The translations under genes were made by a program, and so were the position numbers. This document shows, in pieces, positions 42,875 to 51,432 of a DNA stretch of 64,000 nt. The DNA comes from Brenneria populi (lineage in GTDB: Bacteria; Pseudomonadota; Gammaproteobacteria; Enterobacterales; Enterobacteriaceae), in assembly GCF_036016195.1 (NCBI RefSeq), contig NZ_JAYWTM010000024.1:62001-126000 (forward strand). Reading direction: 5' to 3'. The notes under the pieces are model-generated. The model made no database searches and had not been told where the DNA came from. It worked only from the letters and a program-made list of their open reading frames with translations. Positions within the stretch are counted from its first letter, which is position 1. The number at the start of each line of letters is the position of its first letter.

Positions 42875-43654
42875 ATGAAACTGAACAACAAAGTGGTGCT
42901 GGTAACGGGCGCGGCGCAGGGCATCGGGCGCGCCATCGCCCTGCGGCTGGCGGCCGAAGGAGCCGGGATCGCGCTCGTCGATATGAATGAGGAAAAGCTG
43001 GAGCGGGTGGCGCGGGAGATTAGCGCGCTGGGCCGGGACGCGTCCCTCTTTGTCGCCGACGTCAGCCGTCGCGATGAGGTTTACTCCGCCATCGATCATG
43101 CGGCCGGCGTCCTCGGCGGTTTTGACGTCATGATCAACAACGCGGGGATTGCCCAGGTGAATCCGCTGGCGAGCGTCACCGAAGAGGAGGTCGCGCGCAT
43201 CATCGGCGTCAATATTAATGGCGTGCTGTGGGGGATCCAGGCCGCCGCGGCGAAATTTCAGGCGCTGGGCCGCAAAGGGAAAATCATTAGCGCCTGTTCC
43301 ATCGCCGGGCATGAAGGGTTCGCCATGCTGGGCGTCTACTGCGCGACAAAGTTCGCCGTACGGGCGCTAACGCAGTCGGCGGCGAAAGAGTACGCCGGCG
43401 CCGGCATTACGGTGAACGCCTATTGTCCCGGCGTGGTGGGTACGGATATGTGGGTGGAGATAGACCGCCGGTTCGCGGAAATAACCGGGGCGGCCCAGGG
43501 CGAAACCTATCGCAAGTTTATTGACGGCATTGCGCTGGGGCGGGCGCAAACGCCGGAGGATGTCGCCGCGCTGGCGGCGTTTCTCGCCGGCGAAGACGCG
43601 GATTACATCACCGGGCAGTCGATCCTGAGCGACGGCGGCATGGTTTACCGCTGA
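42875..43654 (+). CDS. budC: Acetoin(diacetyl) reductase / meso-2,3-butanediol dehydrogenase (SDR)
   Basis: This 259-residue short-chain dehydrogenase starts at ATG 42875 after AGGAGAAAG. It has the TGAAQGIG cofactor motif at 11-18, NNAG at 88-91, and the catalytic S142, Y155 and K159 (GVYCATK). SACSIAGHEG and CPGVVGTDMW are characteristic of BudC-type acetoin reductases. With bdh it would interconvert butanediol stereoisomers, acetoin and diacetyl and feed acetoin into the dehydrogenase complex. Both share a sigma-54 promoter. Confidence 0.87.
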   Translation: MKLNNKVVLVTGAAQGIGRAIALRLAAEGAGIALVDMNEEKLERVAREISALGRDASLFVADVSRRDEVYSAIDHAAGVLGGFDVMINNAGIAQVNPLASVTEEEVARIIGVNINGVLWGIQAAAAKFQALGRKGKIISACSIAGHEGFAMLGVYCATKFAVRALTQSAAKEYAGAGITVNAYCPGVVGTDMWVEIDRRFAEITGAAQGETYRKFIDGIALGRAQTPEDVAALAAFLAGEDADYITGQSILSDGGMVYR

Positions 43655-43684
43655 GCCGGACGACCGCAGGGCGCCGAACGCGGC

Positions 43685-44476
43685 CTACGGACGCGGGCGG
43701 CGCTCGGCAAAAGGCGCCGCCCGCCGGCTGACGCAGCGGCCAAGCGCCTGCGCCACCCGCAGGCAAAGGTCGGGCGGCGAAATCTCATCCCGGCGCATCC
43801 GGGCCATATCGATGGTTTTCGACGCATCGTAAACGCGTCCGCTGCCCAGCAGGCGTTCGAAATCGTTGCACCAGCGGTGCACTTCGGGCAGATCCACCGC
43901 CACCAGCAGCACCGCGTGCGCCAGTACCCGGTGGCGCCGCGGCCCGTCGTCGCCCGGGGGCAACGGCTGCCAATATTGCGCGGTGCCGGCGATTTTGCGC
44001 GCGGCGGCGCCCGCGCCGCAGGCCAGGTTAAAACGGCCGTCGCAGAATGAACCGCTCACCGCCTGGCAATGCGCGCGCACGCCGCAAGAGCGCAGGGCCG
44101 CGCGCAGAATGTCGCACAGGTGGAGATAGACCGGAATAGCCGCCTCGCCCAGACTTTGCCGCAACGGGTAGGCCAGGCTGAGATTGATGATGCCGGCCCC
44201 CTGCGGCACCAGGCCGCCCCCGGAGCGGCGCAGAAAGACCGGGCATCCCCGTTCGGCGAATCGTTGACGCACCTGCTCCAGCCGCGGGTAACGGGTATAG
44301 CTTCTCGGGATCACCAGCGAGCGGGGCGCCTGCCAAATCTTGGCGACGGCCGCGCCGGCATCGGCGTGAGTCAGCAGGTCGCTCTCCGCGCTTGTCGGAT
44401 CGTCGCAGGTTAAGAGCTCATGGCGCAGCCAGTGAAAATGACCGCAGCGTTGCGCCGCGGTCGAGGATTCCTGCAT
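43685..44476 (-). CDS. Lipoate-protein ligase family protein (LplA-like)
   Basis: This 263-residue enzyme probably attaches lipoate or octanoate to the lipoyl domain of AcoC. The biotin/lipoate ligase fold shows RRSGGG at 83-88 and the catalytic lysine K161 in ARKIAGTAQYWQ. It is last in the acetoin dehydrogenase operon, 17 bp after acoC. A dedicated ligase is found in several aco operons. It is shorter than E. coli LplA (338 residues) because the C-terminal accessory domain is absent. Confidence 0.85.
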   Translation of the reverse strand: MQESSTAAQRCGHFHWLRHELLTCDDPTSAESDLLTHADAGAAVAKIWQAPRSLVIPRSYTRYPRLEQVRQRFAERGCPVFLRRSGGGLVPQGAGIINLSLAYPLRQSLGEAAIPVYLHLCDILRAALRSCGVRAHCQAVSGSFCDGRFNLACGAGAAARKIAGTAQYWQPLPPGDDGPRRHRVLAHAVLLVAVDLPEVHRWCNDFERLLGSGRVYDASKTIDMARMRRDEISPPDLCLRVAQALGRCVSRRAAPFAERRPRP

Positions 44477-44493
44477 TCTTTACCTCCATCTCC

Positions 44494-45615
44494 TTACAGG
44501 CTACGCAGATGTTGCAAAAGCAGCTGATTGACCTCGGCCGCTTTTTCCATTTGCGGCATATGGCCGGCGCCGTCGAGAATTTCGATCCGGGCGTTGGCCG
44601 GCGCCTGTGCGGCATGCCGAGCGGGAATAATCCGATCTTCCGCGCCCCAAATCAACAGCAACGGAGCGGCGGATGCGTCCAGCCGTCGGCCGGGCAGCGT
44701 CGACTGCCGGCCGTCGGCGAACAGGCTGCGGTGCAGCGCGTTCAGGGCCTCGGCGACGCCGTCGAGCCGTTTGTATTTCAGCAGATCGTCCAGCATCTGT
44801 CTGCTGACCAGGGACGGGTCGGCGAACAGCAGTTCGATGACCGGTTTCAGTTCGCGCCGCGACTGGGCGTTGATAAATCCCTCGCCGTAGCGCGGATTGA
44901 TCTCCTCGCCGAAGCCCGCGCTGCCGATCAGCGCCAGCGAGCGAGCGCGGGCAGGGTGCTGCAGCGCGCATTGCGCGGCAATCGCGCCGCCCAGCGAGTG
45001 GCCGACCAGATGGGCCGAGGGGATCGCCAGCGCGTCCATAAACGCGGCGACGAAGTCGGCCAGCGGCGCGAGTTGCGTACCCGGCAGGGTCGTCGCGGAC
45101 TGGCCGTGTCCCGGCAGATCGAACGCCACCGTCCGGTAATCTTCGGCCAGCGCGTCCATATTGAATAGCCAGTTATCCAGATCGCCGCCGAAACCGTGGA
45201 TAAACAGCACCGTCTGTTCGCTTTCTCCCCGGCTGGCGTAACGGATGCGCAGGCCGTTGACCTCGATGAACGCGGCGCTTTCCCGTTCGCTCTCGTCATC
45301 CTCGCCGCTATCGGCCGGCGGGATCCAGGCGGCGATCCAAGCGTCGATCGCCGCATCGTCGACCTCCGGCGCGGCCAGCACCCCCAATAGCGCTTTTACC
45401 GGCAGTACATCGCCGGGCTGCGCCACCTTACGCCGCAGCACGCCGCTATCCGTGGCCTCGACCGCGCTGGCGATTTTATCGGTCTCCACATTGAGAATGG
45501 GCATGCCCGGCGTGATGCCGCTGCCTTCGTCGACCAGCCATTCGTTAACGGTGCCTTCGCGCATCGACAACCCCCACTTGGGCATGACGAGCGGAATAAT
45601 AGCGTGATCGTTCAT
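44494..45615 (-). CDS. acoC: Acetoin dehydrogenase E2 component (lipoyl + alpha/beta-hydrolase domains)
   Basis: AcoC takes the acetyl group from E1 and passes it to CoA. The ATG at 45615 (MNDHAIIPLVMPKWGLSMRE) gives 373 residues. An N-terminal lipoyl domain has its lysine at K47 (VETDKIAS). The C-terminal half is an alpha/beta-hydrolase (GFGGDLDNW oxyanion loop, nucleophile S207 in GHSLGG, terminal GAGHMPQ), as in other AcoC proteins. It has no peripheral-subunit-binding or classical catalytic E2 domain. It is 1 bp from acoB. Confidence 0.92.
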   Translation of the reverse strand: MNDHAIIPLVMPKWGLSMREGTVNEWLVDEGSGITPGMPILNVETDKIASAVEATDSGVLRRKVAQPGDVLPVKALLGVLAAPEVDDAAIDAWIAAWIPPADSGEDDESERESAAFIEVNGLRIRYASRGESEQTVLFIHGFGGDLDNWLFNMDALAEDYRTVAFDLPGHGQSATTLPGTQLAPLADFVAAFMDALAIPSAHLVGHSLGGAIAAQCALQHPARARSLALIGSAGFGEEINPRYGEGFINAQSRRELKPVIELLFADPSLVSRQMLDDLLKYKRLDGVAEALNALHRSLFADGRQSTLPGRRLDASAAPLLLIWGAEDRIIPARHAAQAPANARIEILDGAGHMPQMEKAAEVNQLLLQHLRSL

Positions 45616-45616
45616 A

Positions 45617-46636
45617 TCAATGTCGTCCTTTATGGCTGAGGGTACGTTGTACGGCGTCAACGATGCGCGCCGCGCTGGGGAGGTAGCGATCTTCCAGCGC
45701 CGGCGAGAAAGGCACCGGCGTATGGGGCGCGCACACCATTTCGGGCGGGGCTTTCAGCGCGCCGAACGCCTGCTGCGCCACCTGGGCGACGATATCGGCC
45801 GCGATATTGCAGCGCGGGTGCGCCTCGTCGACCACCACCAGCCGGCCGGTTTTTTCCACGGTCTCCAGAATCGTATCGAGGTCGAGCGGAGAGAGGGAGC
45901 GCAGGTCGACGATCTCGGCATCGATGCCCTGTTTGCTCAACTGCGCCGCCGCGTCCAGCGCCCGATGCGTCATCAGTCCGTAGGCGATGATGGAGACATC
46001 GCGGCCGTCGCGCAGAATGCTGGCTTCGCCGAAGGGAATGGCGTAGGGGGTTTCCGGCACCTCGCTTTCAAAACCGTATAAATTCTTATGTTCGCAAAAG
46101 ATCACCGGGTCATTGTCGCGGATAGCCTGAATCAGCAGCCCCTTGGTGTCATAGGGATTGCTGGGGCAAACGACTTTCAGCCCCGGAATGTGGGTGAAGA
46201 GCGGCGTCAGCATTTGCGAGTGCTGCGCGGCGGCGCGGAAGCCCGCGCCGACCATGGCGCGGATCACCACCGGCGTTTGCGCTTTGCCGCCGAACATATA
46301 GCGGAACTTGGCGGCCTGATTAAAGATTTGATCGAAACAGACGCCCATAAAATCAATGAACATCAGTTCGGCGATGGGGCGCATGCCGCAGGCGGCGGCG
46401 CCTATCGCCGCGCCCACATAGGCGGATTCCGACAGCGGGGCGTCCAGCAGGCGTTCGCCGTGTTTGGCGTACAGTCCTTTGGTGACGCCGAGCACGCCGC
46501 CCCAGGCGTCTTTTTCGCCATCGGCGCCCATGCCGCCGATAATATCCTCGCCAAGCATAATGACGCTGGGATCGCGGGCCATTTCCTGATCGATTGCCTC
46601 GTTAATGGCGAGTTTCATACTCAGTTTACGAGCCAT
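45617..46636 (-). CDS. acoB: Acetoin dehydrogenase E1 component, beta subunit
   Basis: This 339-residue thiamine-diphosphate enzyme subunit forms an alpha2beta2 E1 with AcoA. It shows transketolase-like features: MLGEDIIGGMGADGEKDAWG, DAPLSESAYVGAAIGAAACG, FIDFMGVCFDQIFNQAAKFR and VVDEAHPRCN near the C-terminus. The E1 pyrimidine-binding glutamate is expected in the DAPLSE segment. It is separated from acoA by 30 bp and directly abuts acoC. Confidence 0.93.
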   Translation of the reverse strand: MARKLSMKLAINEAIDQEMARDPSVIMLGEDIIGGMGADGEKDAWGGVLGVTKGLYAKHGERLLDAPLSESAYVGAAIGAAACGMRPIAELMFIDFMGVCFDQIFNQAAKFRYMFGGKAQTPVVIRAMVGAGFRAAAQHSQMLTPLFTHIPGLKVVCPSNPYDTKGLLIQAIRDNDPVIFCEHKNLYGFESEVPETPYAIPFGEASILRDGRDVSIIAYGLMTHRALDAAAQLSKQGIDAEIVDLRSLSPLDLDTILETVEKTGRLVVVDEAHPRCNIAADIVAQVAQQAFGALKAPPEMVCAPHTPVPFSPALEDRYLPSAARIVDAVQRTLSHKGRH

Positions 46637-46666
46637 ATCCGTTCTCCTGTTGAGTGAAAGTCATCT

Positions 46667-47716
46667 TCAGTAGCTGACGTAAACATCGGTCAGCAGGTCG
46701 CGATCGCCGGGATCCGGGGCGGATTTGGCCGCCTGCACCGCCTGTTCGATCAGCGCGGCCACTTCGCCATCGATGGCGCCGAGCTCCTCGGCCGTAATCG
46801 TTCCGCTCTGCCGCACATGGGCGATGAAATGTTTCAGGCAATCCTGATTTTTGCGAATCGACTCCAGCTCGTCCGGCGCCCGATAGGTTTGCGCATCGCC
46901 TTCGAAGTGGCCGAAGAAGCGCACCATCTTGCACTCCAGCAGCGAGGGGCCGCCGCCTTCGCGCGCGCGGCGGATAAGCTCGCCGGCGGTTTCATACACG
47001 GCGAAGAAGTCGGTGCCGTCGACGGTGACGCCGGGAATGCCGAAGCCGGCGGCGCGATCCACGTAGCTGTCCACCGCGGTGGCGTAGTGGCGTGAAGTGG
47101 CTTCGGCGTAGCCGTTGTTCTCAATAACGAAGATCGCCGGCAGGTTCCACACGGCGGCCAGATTCAGGCTTTCGAGAAACATGCCCTGGTTGGCGGCGCC
47201 GTCGCCGACAAAGGAGATGCCGATCTCCCCTTTACCGCGAAATTTGGCCGCCAGCGCCGCGCCGCAAACCAGCGGCGCGCCGGCGCCCAAGATGCCGTTG
47301 GCGCCCATCATGCCTTTGCCGAGATCGGCAATGTGCATCGATCCGCCTTTGCCGTTACAGGCGCCGCCGGACTTGCCATAGATCTCTTTCATCATGGCGC
47401 CGACATCCACGCCTTTGGCGATGCAGTGGCCGTGGCCGCGGTGCGTGCTGGCGATGCGATCGCCGTCGCTCAGCTGGGACAAAATGCCCACCGCCGTGGC
47501 CTCCTCGCCGGCGTACAGATGGACGAAACCGGGGATATCGCCGCGTGAAAAATCGACGTGCAGGCGCTCTTCAAACTCGCGAATGGTGCGCATCAGGCGG
47601 TAGGCGCCCAGCAGCGCTTCGCGGGTCAGCGGCGGGGACGCCGAGCGAGGAGGGGTATCCGCGCCGTTTAGCGCCGGGTCGTTTATCGATGGATTGCTTA
47701 TAGACGAATTGCTCAT
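46667..47716 (-). CDS. acoA: Acetoin dehydrogenase E1 component, alpha subunit
   Basis: This subunit binds thiamine diphosphate through the motif starting GDGAANQG (171-178) and ending in NN at 200-201. The start is ATG 47716 (MSNSSIS) after GGAG, giving 349 residues; a TTG two codons earlier is not needed. Other E1-alpha segments are TRGHGHCIAKGVD-like THRGHGHCIA and GGSMHIADLGKGMMGANGIL. A serine/proline-rich N-terminus of about 30 residues precedes the domain. It is 24 bp after acoX. Confidence 0.92.
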   Translation of the reverse strand: MSNSSISNPSINDPALNGADTPPRSASPPLTREALLGAYRLMRTIREFEERLHVDFSRGDIPGFVHLYAGEEATAVGILSQLSDGDRIASTHRGHGHCIAKGVDVGAMMKEIYGKSGGACNGKGGSMHIADLGKGMMGANGILGAGAPLVCGAALAAKFRGKGEIGISFVGDGAANQGMFLESLNLAAVWNLPAIFVIENNGYAEATSRHYATAVDSYVDRAAGFGIPGVTVDGTDFFAVYETAGELIRRAREGGGPSLLECKMVRFFGHFEGDAQTYRAPDELESIRKNQDCLKHFIAHVRQSGTITAEELGAIDGEVAALIEQAVQAAKSAPDPGDRDLLTDVYVSY

Positions 47717-47740
47717 AGTCAATCTCCAAACAGTGGGGGG

Positions 47741-48820
47741 TTAAAGCGGGCTGCCTTTATCGCCGGCGGCGTCCCGCAATAGCGCGTTTGCGGCGGCGTA
47801 ATGCAGACAGGCGTTGACGTCGATGGCGCGGAAAGCCTGTTCGCGCAGCGACACCCGGACCTTATCCTGCGGGCCGAACAGCAGTTCGCGCTCGCCGTCA
47901 AGGGCGATAACGCCGCGCCGCAATAGCGGGGAATCCGCCGCGCCGCCGGCGATAGGCCGCCAGCGGGCGACGGGAATCGGGCGCAGCACGCCCGGCGCGA
48001 CGGGCGCGTTAACCACCGTCCCGCCCGGCCCGAACGTCAGTTTGAGTCCGCCGGGCTCATCGCGCGCCACCGGCATCAGCAGGCCGCCGATGGCGGAGAG
48101 TCCGACGGCGTGCGGTTCGGCGAAACTGAGGTAGAGCTGCGACAGCCGGTCGGTATGCCAGATCGAACGGCTTCCCACCAGGCGTTCCGCCAGAATGGCG
48201 GCATCGACGATGGCGATATCGCGGCGCGCGTCCGGCCGGTTGGCGTTGATGGAGACATCCAGCCATTTATTCCAGCGCAAGGCCCGCGCCGGCGGCACCT
48301 TGCCGCTGACGTACAGGCCGATCGCCAGGCCGACGATCGTCGATTCGCGCGGTTCGGGCCAGGCGTTATTGGTGCCGGTGGAGATCCCGGCGATGGGTAC
48401 CGCGCCGCACTCCCTGGCTACCGCCCGGTGGGTGCCGTCGCCGCCGAGCACCAGGATGGCGCTGGCCGCGGAGGCGCGCATCAGGCGCGCGGCCTGGAAG
48501 GTGTCGTTCACCGTGGACCTGGGCTCCATCGCCAGCCAGCTAAGCCGGGGCAGCGGGAAGTCGCAGCGCCGGCTCAGCATGCGGGTCATCGTCGCCTGCA
48601 GCCCCTCCCGGTCTGGCATCATGCGCGCCTCGCGGATCCCGCAGGCGCCCAGCGCCGCCAGCAGGCGAAATAGCAGATTGGCGCGATCGGATAGCGTCAG
48701 GCTGCCGGCATGGCCGACCACGCGCCGGACATCGCGGGCGGAGGCCGGGTTGGCGATAATGCCGACCCAGCCCGCCGATGGGGAGGCGTCAGCCGTAGGC
48801 GCATTGGCGTAATCAGACAT
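47741..48820 (-). CDS. acoX: Acetoin catabolism protein X (ATP-NAD kinase-like fold)
   Basis: AcoX is a conserved first gene of acetoin operons whose function is not known. The 359-residue protein has the ATP-NAD/diacylglycerol kinase motif GGDGTHR at 126-132 and GISTGTNNAWP downstream. The start ATG 48820 follows AAGAGG. It is the gene nearest to the sigma-54 promoter at 48856-48872, hence first in the acoXABC-lplA unit. Confidence 0.9.
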   Translation of the reverse strand: MSDYANAPTADASPSAGWVGIIANPASARDVRRVVGHAGSLTLSDRANLLFRLLAALGACGIREARMMPDREGLQATMTRMLSRRCDFPLPRLSWLAMEPRSTVNDTFQAARLMRASAASAILVLGGDGTHRAVARECGAVPIAGISTGTNNAWPEPRESTIVGLAIGLYVSGKVPPARALRWNKWLDVSINANRPDARRDIAIVDAAILAERLVGSRSIWHTDRLSQLYLSFAEPHAVGLSAIGGLLMPVARDEPGGLKLTFGPGGTVVNAPVAPGVLRPIPVARWRPIAGGAADSPLLRRGVIALDGERELLFGPQDKVRVSLREQAFRAIDVNACLHYAAANALLRDAAGDKGSPL

Positions 48821-48855
48821 GGGGAAAACCTCTTGTCATCAATTACCATGGCTAT

Positions 48856-48872
48856 GGCAAATAGTGGGCCAA
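48856..48872 (-). promoter_or_regulatory. Sigma-54 promoter of the acoXABC-lplA operon
   Basis: On the minus strand TTGGCCCACTATTTGCC has GG and GC 12 bp apart and differs from the sigma-54 consensus mainly in CC for CA. It is about 36 bp upstream of acoX, with transcription expected near 48845. Confidence 0.75.
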
Positions 48873-48943
48873 CTTTAATTAATTAATAAAATCAATGCAT
48901 TATTTGATTTTCGCCATCGGGGAAAGGTTAGCGGGCGCGGGAA

Positions 48944-48957
48944 TGATACAGGTGTCA
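48944..48957. promoter_or_regulatory. Likely AcoR upstream activator site for the acoX operon
   Basis: On the minus strand TGACACCTGTATCA is a near-palindrome (5 of 6 arm positions pair) with the same CT centre as the palindrome at 41551-41564. It is about 72-100 bp upstream of the acoX sigma-54 promoter and only 20 bp past the acoR stop codon. Confidence 0.6.
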
Positions 48958-48977
48958 CCCGTCCGGCTGAGACAGTA

Positions 48978-50966
48978 TTAGCCGCGGGAGGACGCCGACT
49001 GATTGGGCGAACGGATGCCTAAACGCTGCATACGGCGGTAAAGCGTCATGCGGCTGATCCCCAGTTGACGCGCCACCGCGCTGTGGTTCCACCGGGCGGC
49101 CCGCAGGTATTGCATCAGCAGCATGCCTTCGGGAGAGACGGGCGTTTTTTCCGCGTCAGCGGTTTCGCCGGTTTCATCGGCCATCATCGCCGGCGGCGCG
49201 GCGCGGGCGGGCAGGCAAATCTCTTCCGGCAGATCGTCCGGATTGATGCAGCCGCTGTCGCAGACGGCGCAGGCGTACTCCAGCACGTTGCGCAGTTCGC
49301 GCAGATTGCCCGGCCAGCGGTGCTGATGCAGGCGCTCTCTGGCCTGGGCGGAGATCACGCAGCGCCCGTCCGACAAAATGGTGTCGATCAGCCAGTCCGC
49401 GTCGCGGCGCTCGCGCAGCGGCGGCAGGGTAATGCGCGCCCCGTGCAGGCGGTAATAGAGATCTTCGCGAAAGCGCCCCTCGGCAATCAGCCGCTCCAGC
49501 GCCTGGTGCGAGGCGGAAATCACTCGGATATCGACCGGAACCGGACGCGTCGCCCCGACGGGCAGCACCTCGCGTTCCGCCAGCACCCGTAGCAGGCGCG
49601 TTTGCATTTCCAGCGGCATATCGCCGATTTCATCCAGAAACAGGGTACCGCCGTCGGCTTCCTGAATCAGACCGCGTCTGGGCCTGTGGCCGGCGCCGGA
49701 GAAGCTGCCCGGCATGGCGCCGAACAGTTCGCTTTCAATCAGCGATGCGGGAATGGCGGCGCAGTTAACGGCGATAAAAGGGCGCTGGCGGCGGCGGCTG
49801 GACTGGTGCAGCGCTTTGGCCAAATACTCTTTGCCGCAGCCGGTTTCGCCGTGGATGAACAGATTAACCGCGGTATCGACCAGCTTCATCGCGCGCTGCA
49901 ACTGCACCTGTAGCGCCGGATCGCCGCCGCTGAGCGCGCTTAACGGCGCGGGAAGCGCCGTCGCGGCGGACGGCGTCGCCGCACGTCCGTGACGGCGGCC
50001 GGCGGGCTGCTGCGCGGTGAGGAACAGCGGGCGACGGCCGTTGGCCAGACGGATGGTGCGCTGTTGCGCGCCGCGGGTATTGATATAGTGCGGCAGCCGG
50101 TCGAAATCGAGGTCGAAAATTTGCTCGAAAGTCCGGCCCAGCGCCGGGCTAGCGCCGTCTGGCGGCGGAGGCGGCAGTTGCAGCTCATCCAGCAGTAGGC
50201 GCTGGGCATGATGATTGTGGCCCACGACCTTTCCGTCGTCGTCAAAGGCGATCAAATAGTCCGGGCTGATATTGACGAACGGATAGCCGGCGCTGAGCTT
50301 CAGTATCCAGTCTCCGCGGTGCAGGTGTTCAAAATAGGCGTTTTCAATCTGGCCGGCGTAGATGCCGGCGATTTGCATCGCCAACTGTTGGCTGGATTTA
50401 GGCTGAGGCGAACTGAGCGCCGAAATATCCAGCACGGCGTGCAGCGGCCCTTTTGGGTCGAACAGCGGTACGGCGGTGCACGTCAACGGAATGTGGGTGG
50501 CGTCGAAATGGTCATCCTGATGAACGGTGAGCGCCTCTCCCGTGGCTAAAACCGTTCCCACGGCGCAGGTGCCGGCATAGGTTTCCGACCATTCGGCGCC
50601 GAGAAACAGCCCCGCGCGCTGCAGGCTGATTTCGGCGTTGGCGTCGCCGAGATAGTCAACGGTAATGCCCTTGGCGTTATTTAACAGCACGACGTAGCCG
50701 GCCGGCGCGATTTGGTGAAACAGCCGCTCTATGCCGTGGTGGGCGATGCGCCGGAACTCCTCGAGGTTCTCCTGGTGCGCGCGCAGTTCGCCGGTCGTGA
50801 GGATACGCGCATCCTGCATGCGGCAGGGGTCCAGGCCATAGTCGTCGACGCAGCGCCGCCATGACTCGCGGATCCTTTGATCGTAGCGCCGCGTAGCGCT
50901 GGCGGAGACCTTGCCGCTAGTGGTTTCGACCACCGTATCGATATGTTTGCGCTGATGCTGGTTCAC
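48978..50966 (-). CDS. acoR: Sigma-54-dependent acetoin catabolism activator
   Basis: AcoR activates acetoin genes with sigma-54 RNA polymerase. The 662-residue protein has an N-terminal sensor with a GAF-like domain (about 70-210), a AAA+ domain (Walker A GETGCGKE at 373-380, Walker B TLFLDEIGDM at 441-450) and a C-terminal Fis helix-turn-helix (NHSAVARQLGISRMTLYRRM). The sigma-54-contacting GAFTGA loop reads GSFSGA (420-425), which deviates at two positions. It has the same orientation as acoXABC but is upstream, separated by 157 bp that hold the promoter. Confidence 0.93.
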   Translation of the reverse strand: MNQHQRKHIDTVVETTSGKVSASATRRYDQRIRESWRRCVDDYGLDPCRMQDARILTTGELRAHQENLEEFRRIAHHGIERLFHQIAPAGYVVLLNNAKGITVDYLGDANAEISLQRAGLFLGAEWSETYAGTCAVGTVLATGEALTVHQDDHFDATHIPLTCTAVPLFDPKGPLHAVLDISALSSPQPKSSQQLAMQIAGIYAGQIENAYFEHLHRGDWILKLSAGYPFVNISPDYLIAFDDDGKVVGHNHHAQRLLLDELQLPPPPPDGASPALGRTFEQIFDLDFDRLPHYINTRGAQQRTIRLANGRRPLFLTAQQPAGRRHGRAATPSAATALPAPLSALSGGDPALQVQLQRAMKLVDTAVNLFIHGETGCGKEYLAKALHQSSRRRQRPFIAVNCAAIPASLIESELFGAMPGSFSGAGHRPRRGLIQEADGGTLFLDEIGDMPLEMQTRLLRVLAEREVLPVGATRPVPVDIRVISASHQALERLIAEGRFREDLYYRLHGARITLPPLRERRDADWLIDTILSDGRCVISAQARERLHQHRWPGNLRELRNVLEYACAVCDSGCINPDDLPEEICLPARAAPPAMMADETGETADAEKTPVSPEGMLLMQYLRAARWNHSAVARQLGISRMTLYRRMQRLGIRSPNQSASSRG

Positions 50967-51432
50967 CGTCCTGTACTCCTGAATTTACCGCTTCGCCCGC
51001 CGTATGCGCTAATAACGGCGGCCGCGGCGATCGTTATCGTACAGACTGTTAACAAAAAATTAACACTAAGCCTATTTCATCTGCGCCATTTTTTCTGTGA
51101 TCGAATGCAAAGGGTGGAACAGCGGGCGGGAAACGACGTGATGCAGCTCAGACTAATGTGCCTGAACCGGGGGGGCGGACGCTCGGGAAGCAGAATATTC
51201 TCTGGTAAAACGGCGTGACGCCGTATGATTTTCTCTATTGACGTCGGCGCGTCTTCATTAGGCGCGGATGGGATGCGGCGTCATTCGCCCGAGCGCTTTA
51301 CCTGCGCGACCCCGCGCCGAGATATGGCGCGGCGGCGAGTGAACCGCTCCATGTCGGGCGCAGGCGACGACCGTCGCCGAACTCGACGATGGCGGATATG
51401 CGCAAAATCCTTGCGGTGCTGACAGAAATTAT
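50967..51432. other. Gene-free region upstream of acoR and downstream of the M81 peptidase
   Basis: This 466-bp stretch should contain the acoR promoter. Near 51047-51065 an inverted repeat TGTTAA...TTAACA with a seven-base spacer lies in AT-rich sequence. The right part (about 51225-51422) could be read as a short arginine-rich protein, but there is no family similarity and the codon use looks accidental. Confidence 0.45.

Noticed and set aside
51225..51422. Short plus-strand frame between the acoR promoter region and the M81 gene
   Set aside because: It is an arginine-rich product with no family resemblance and no convincing ribosome binding site. A decayed gene fragment cannot be excluded.
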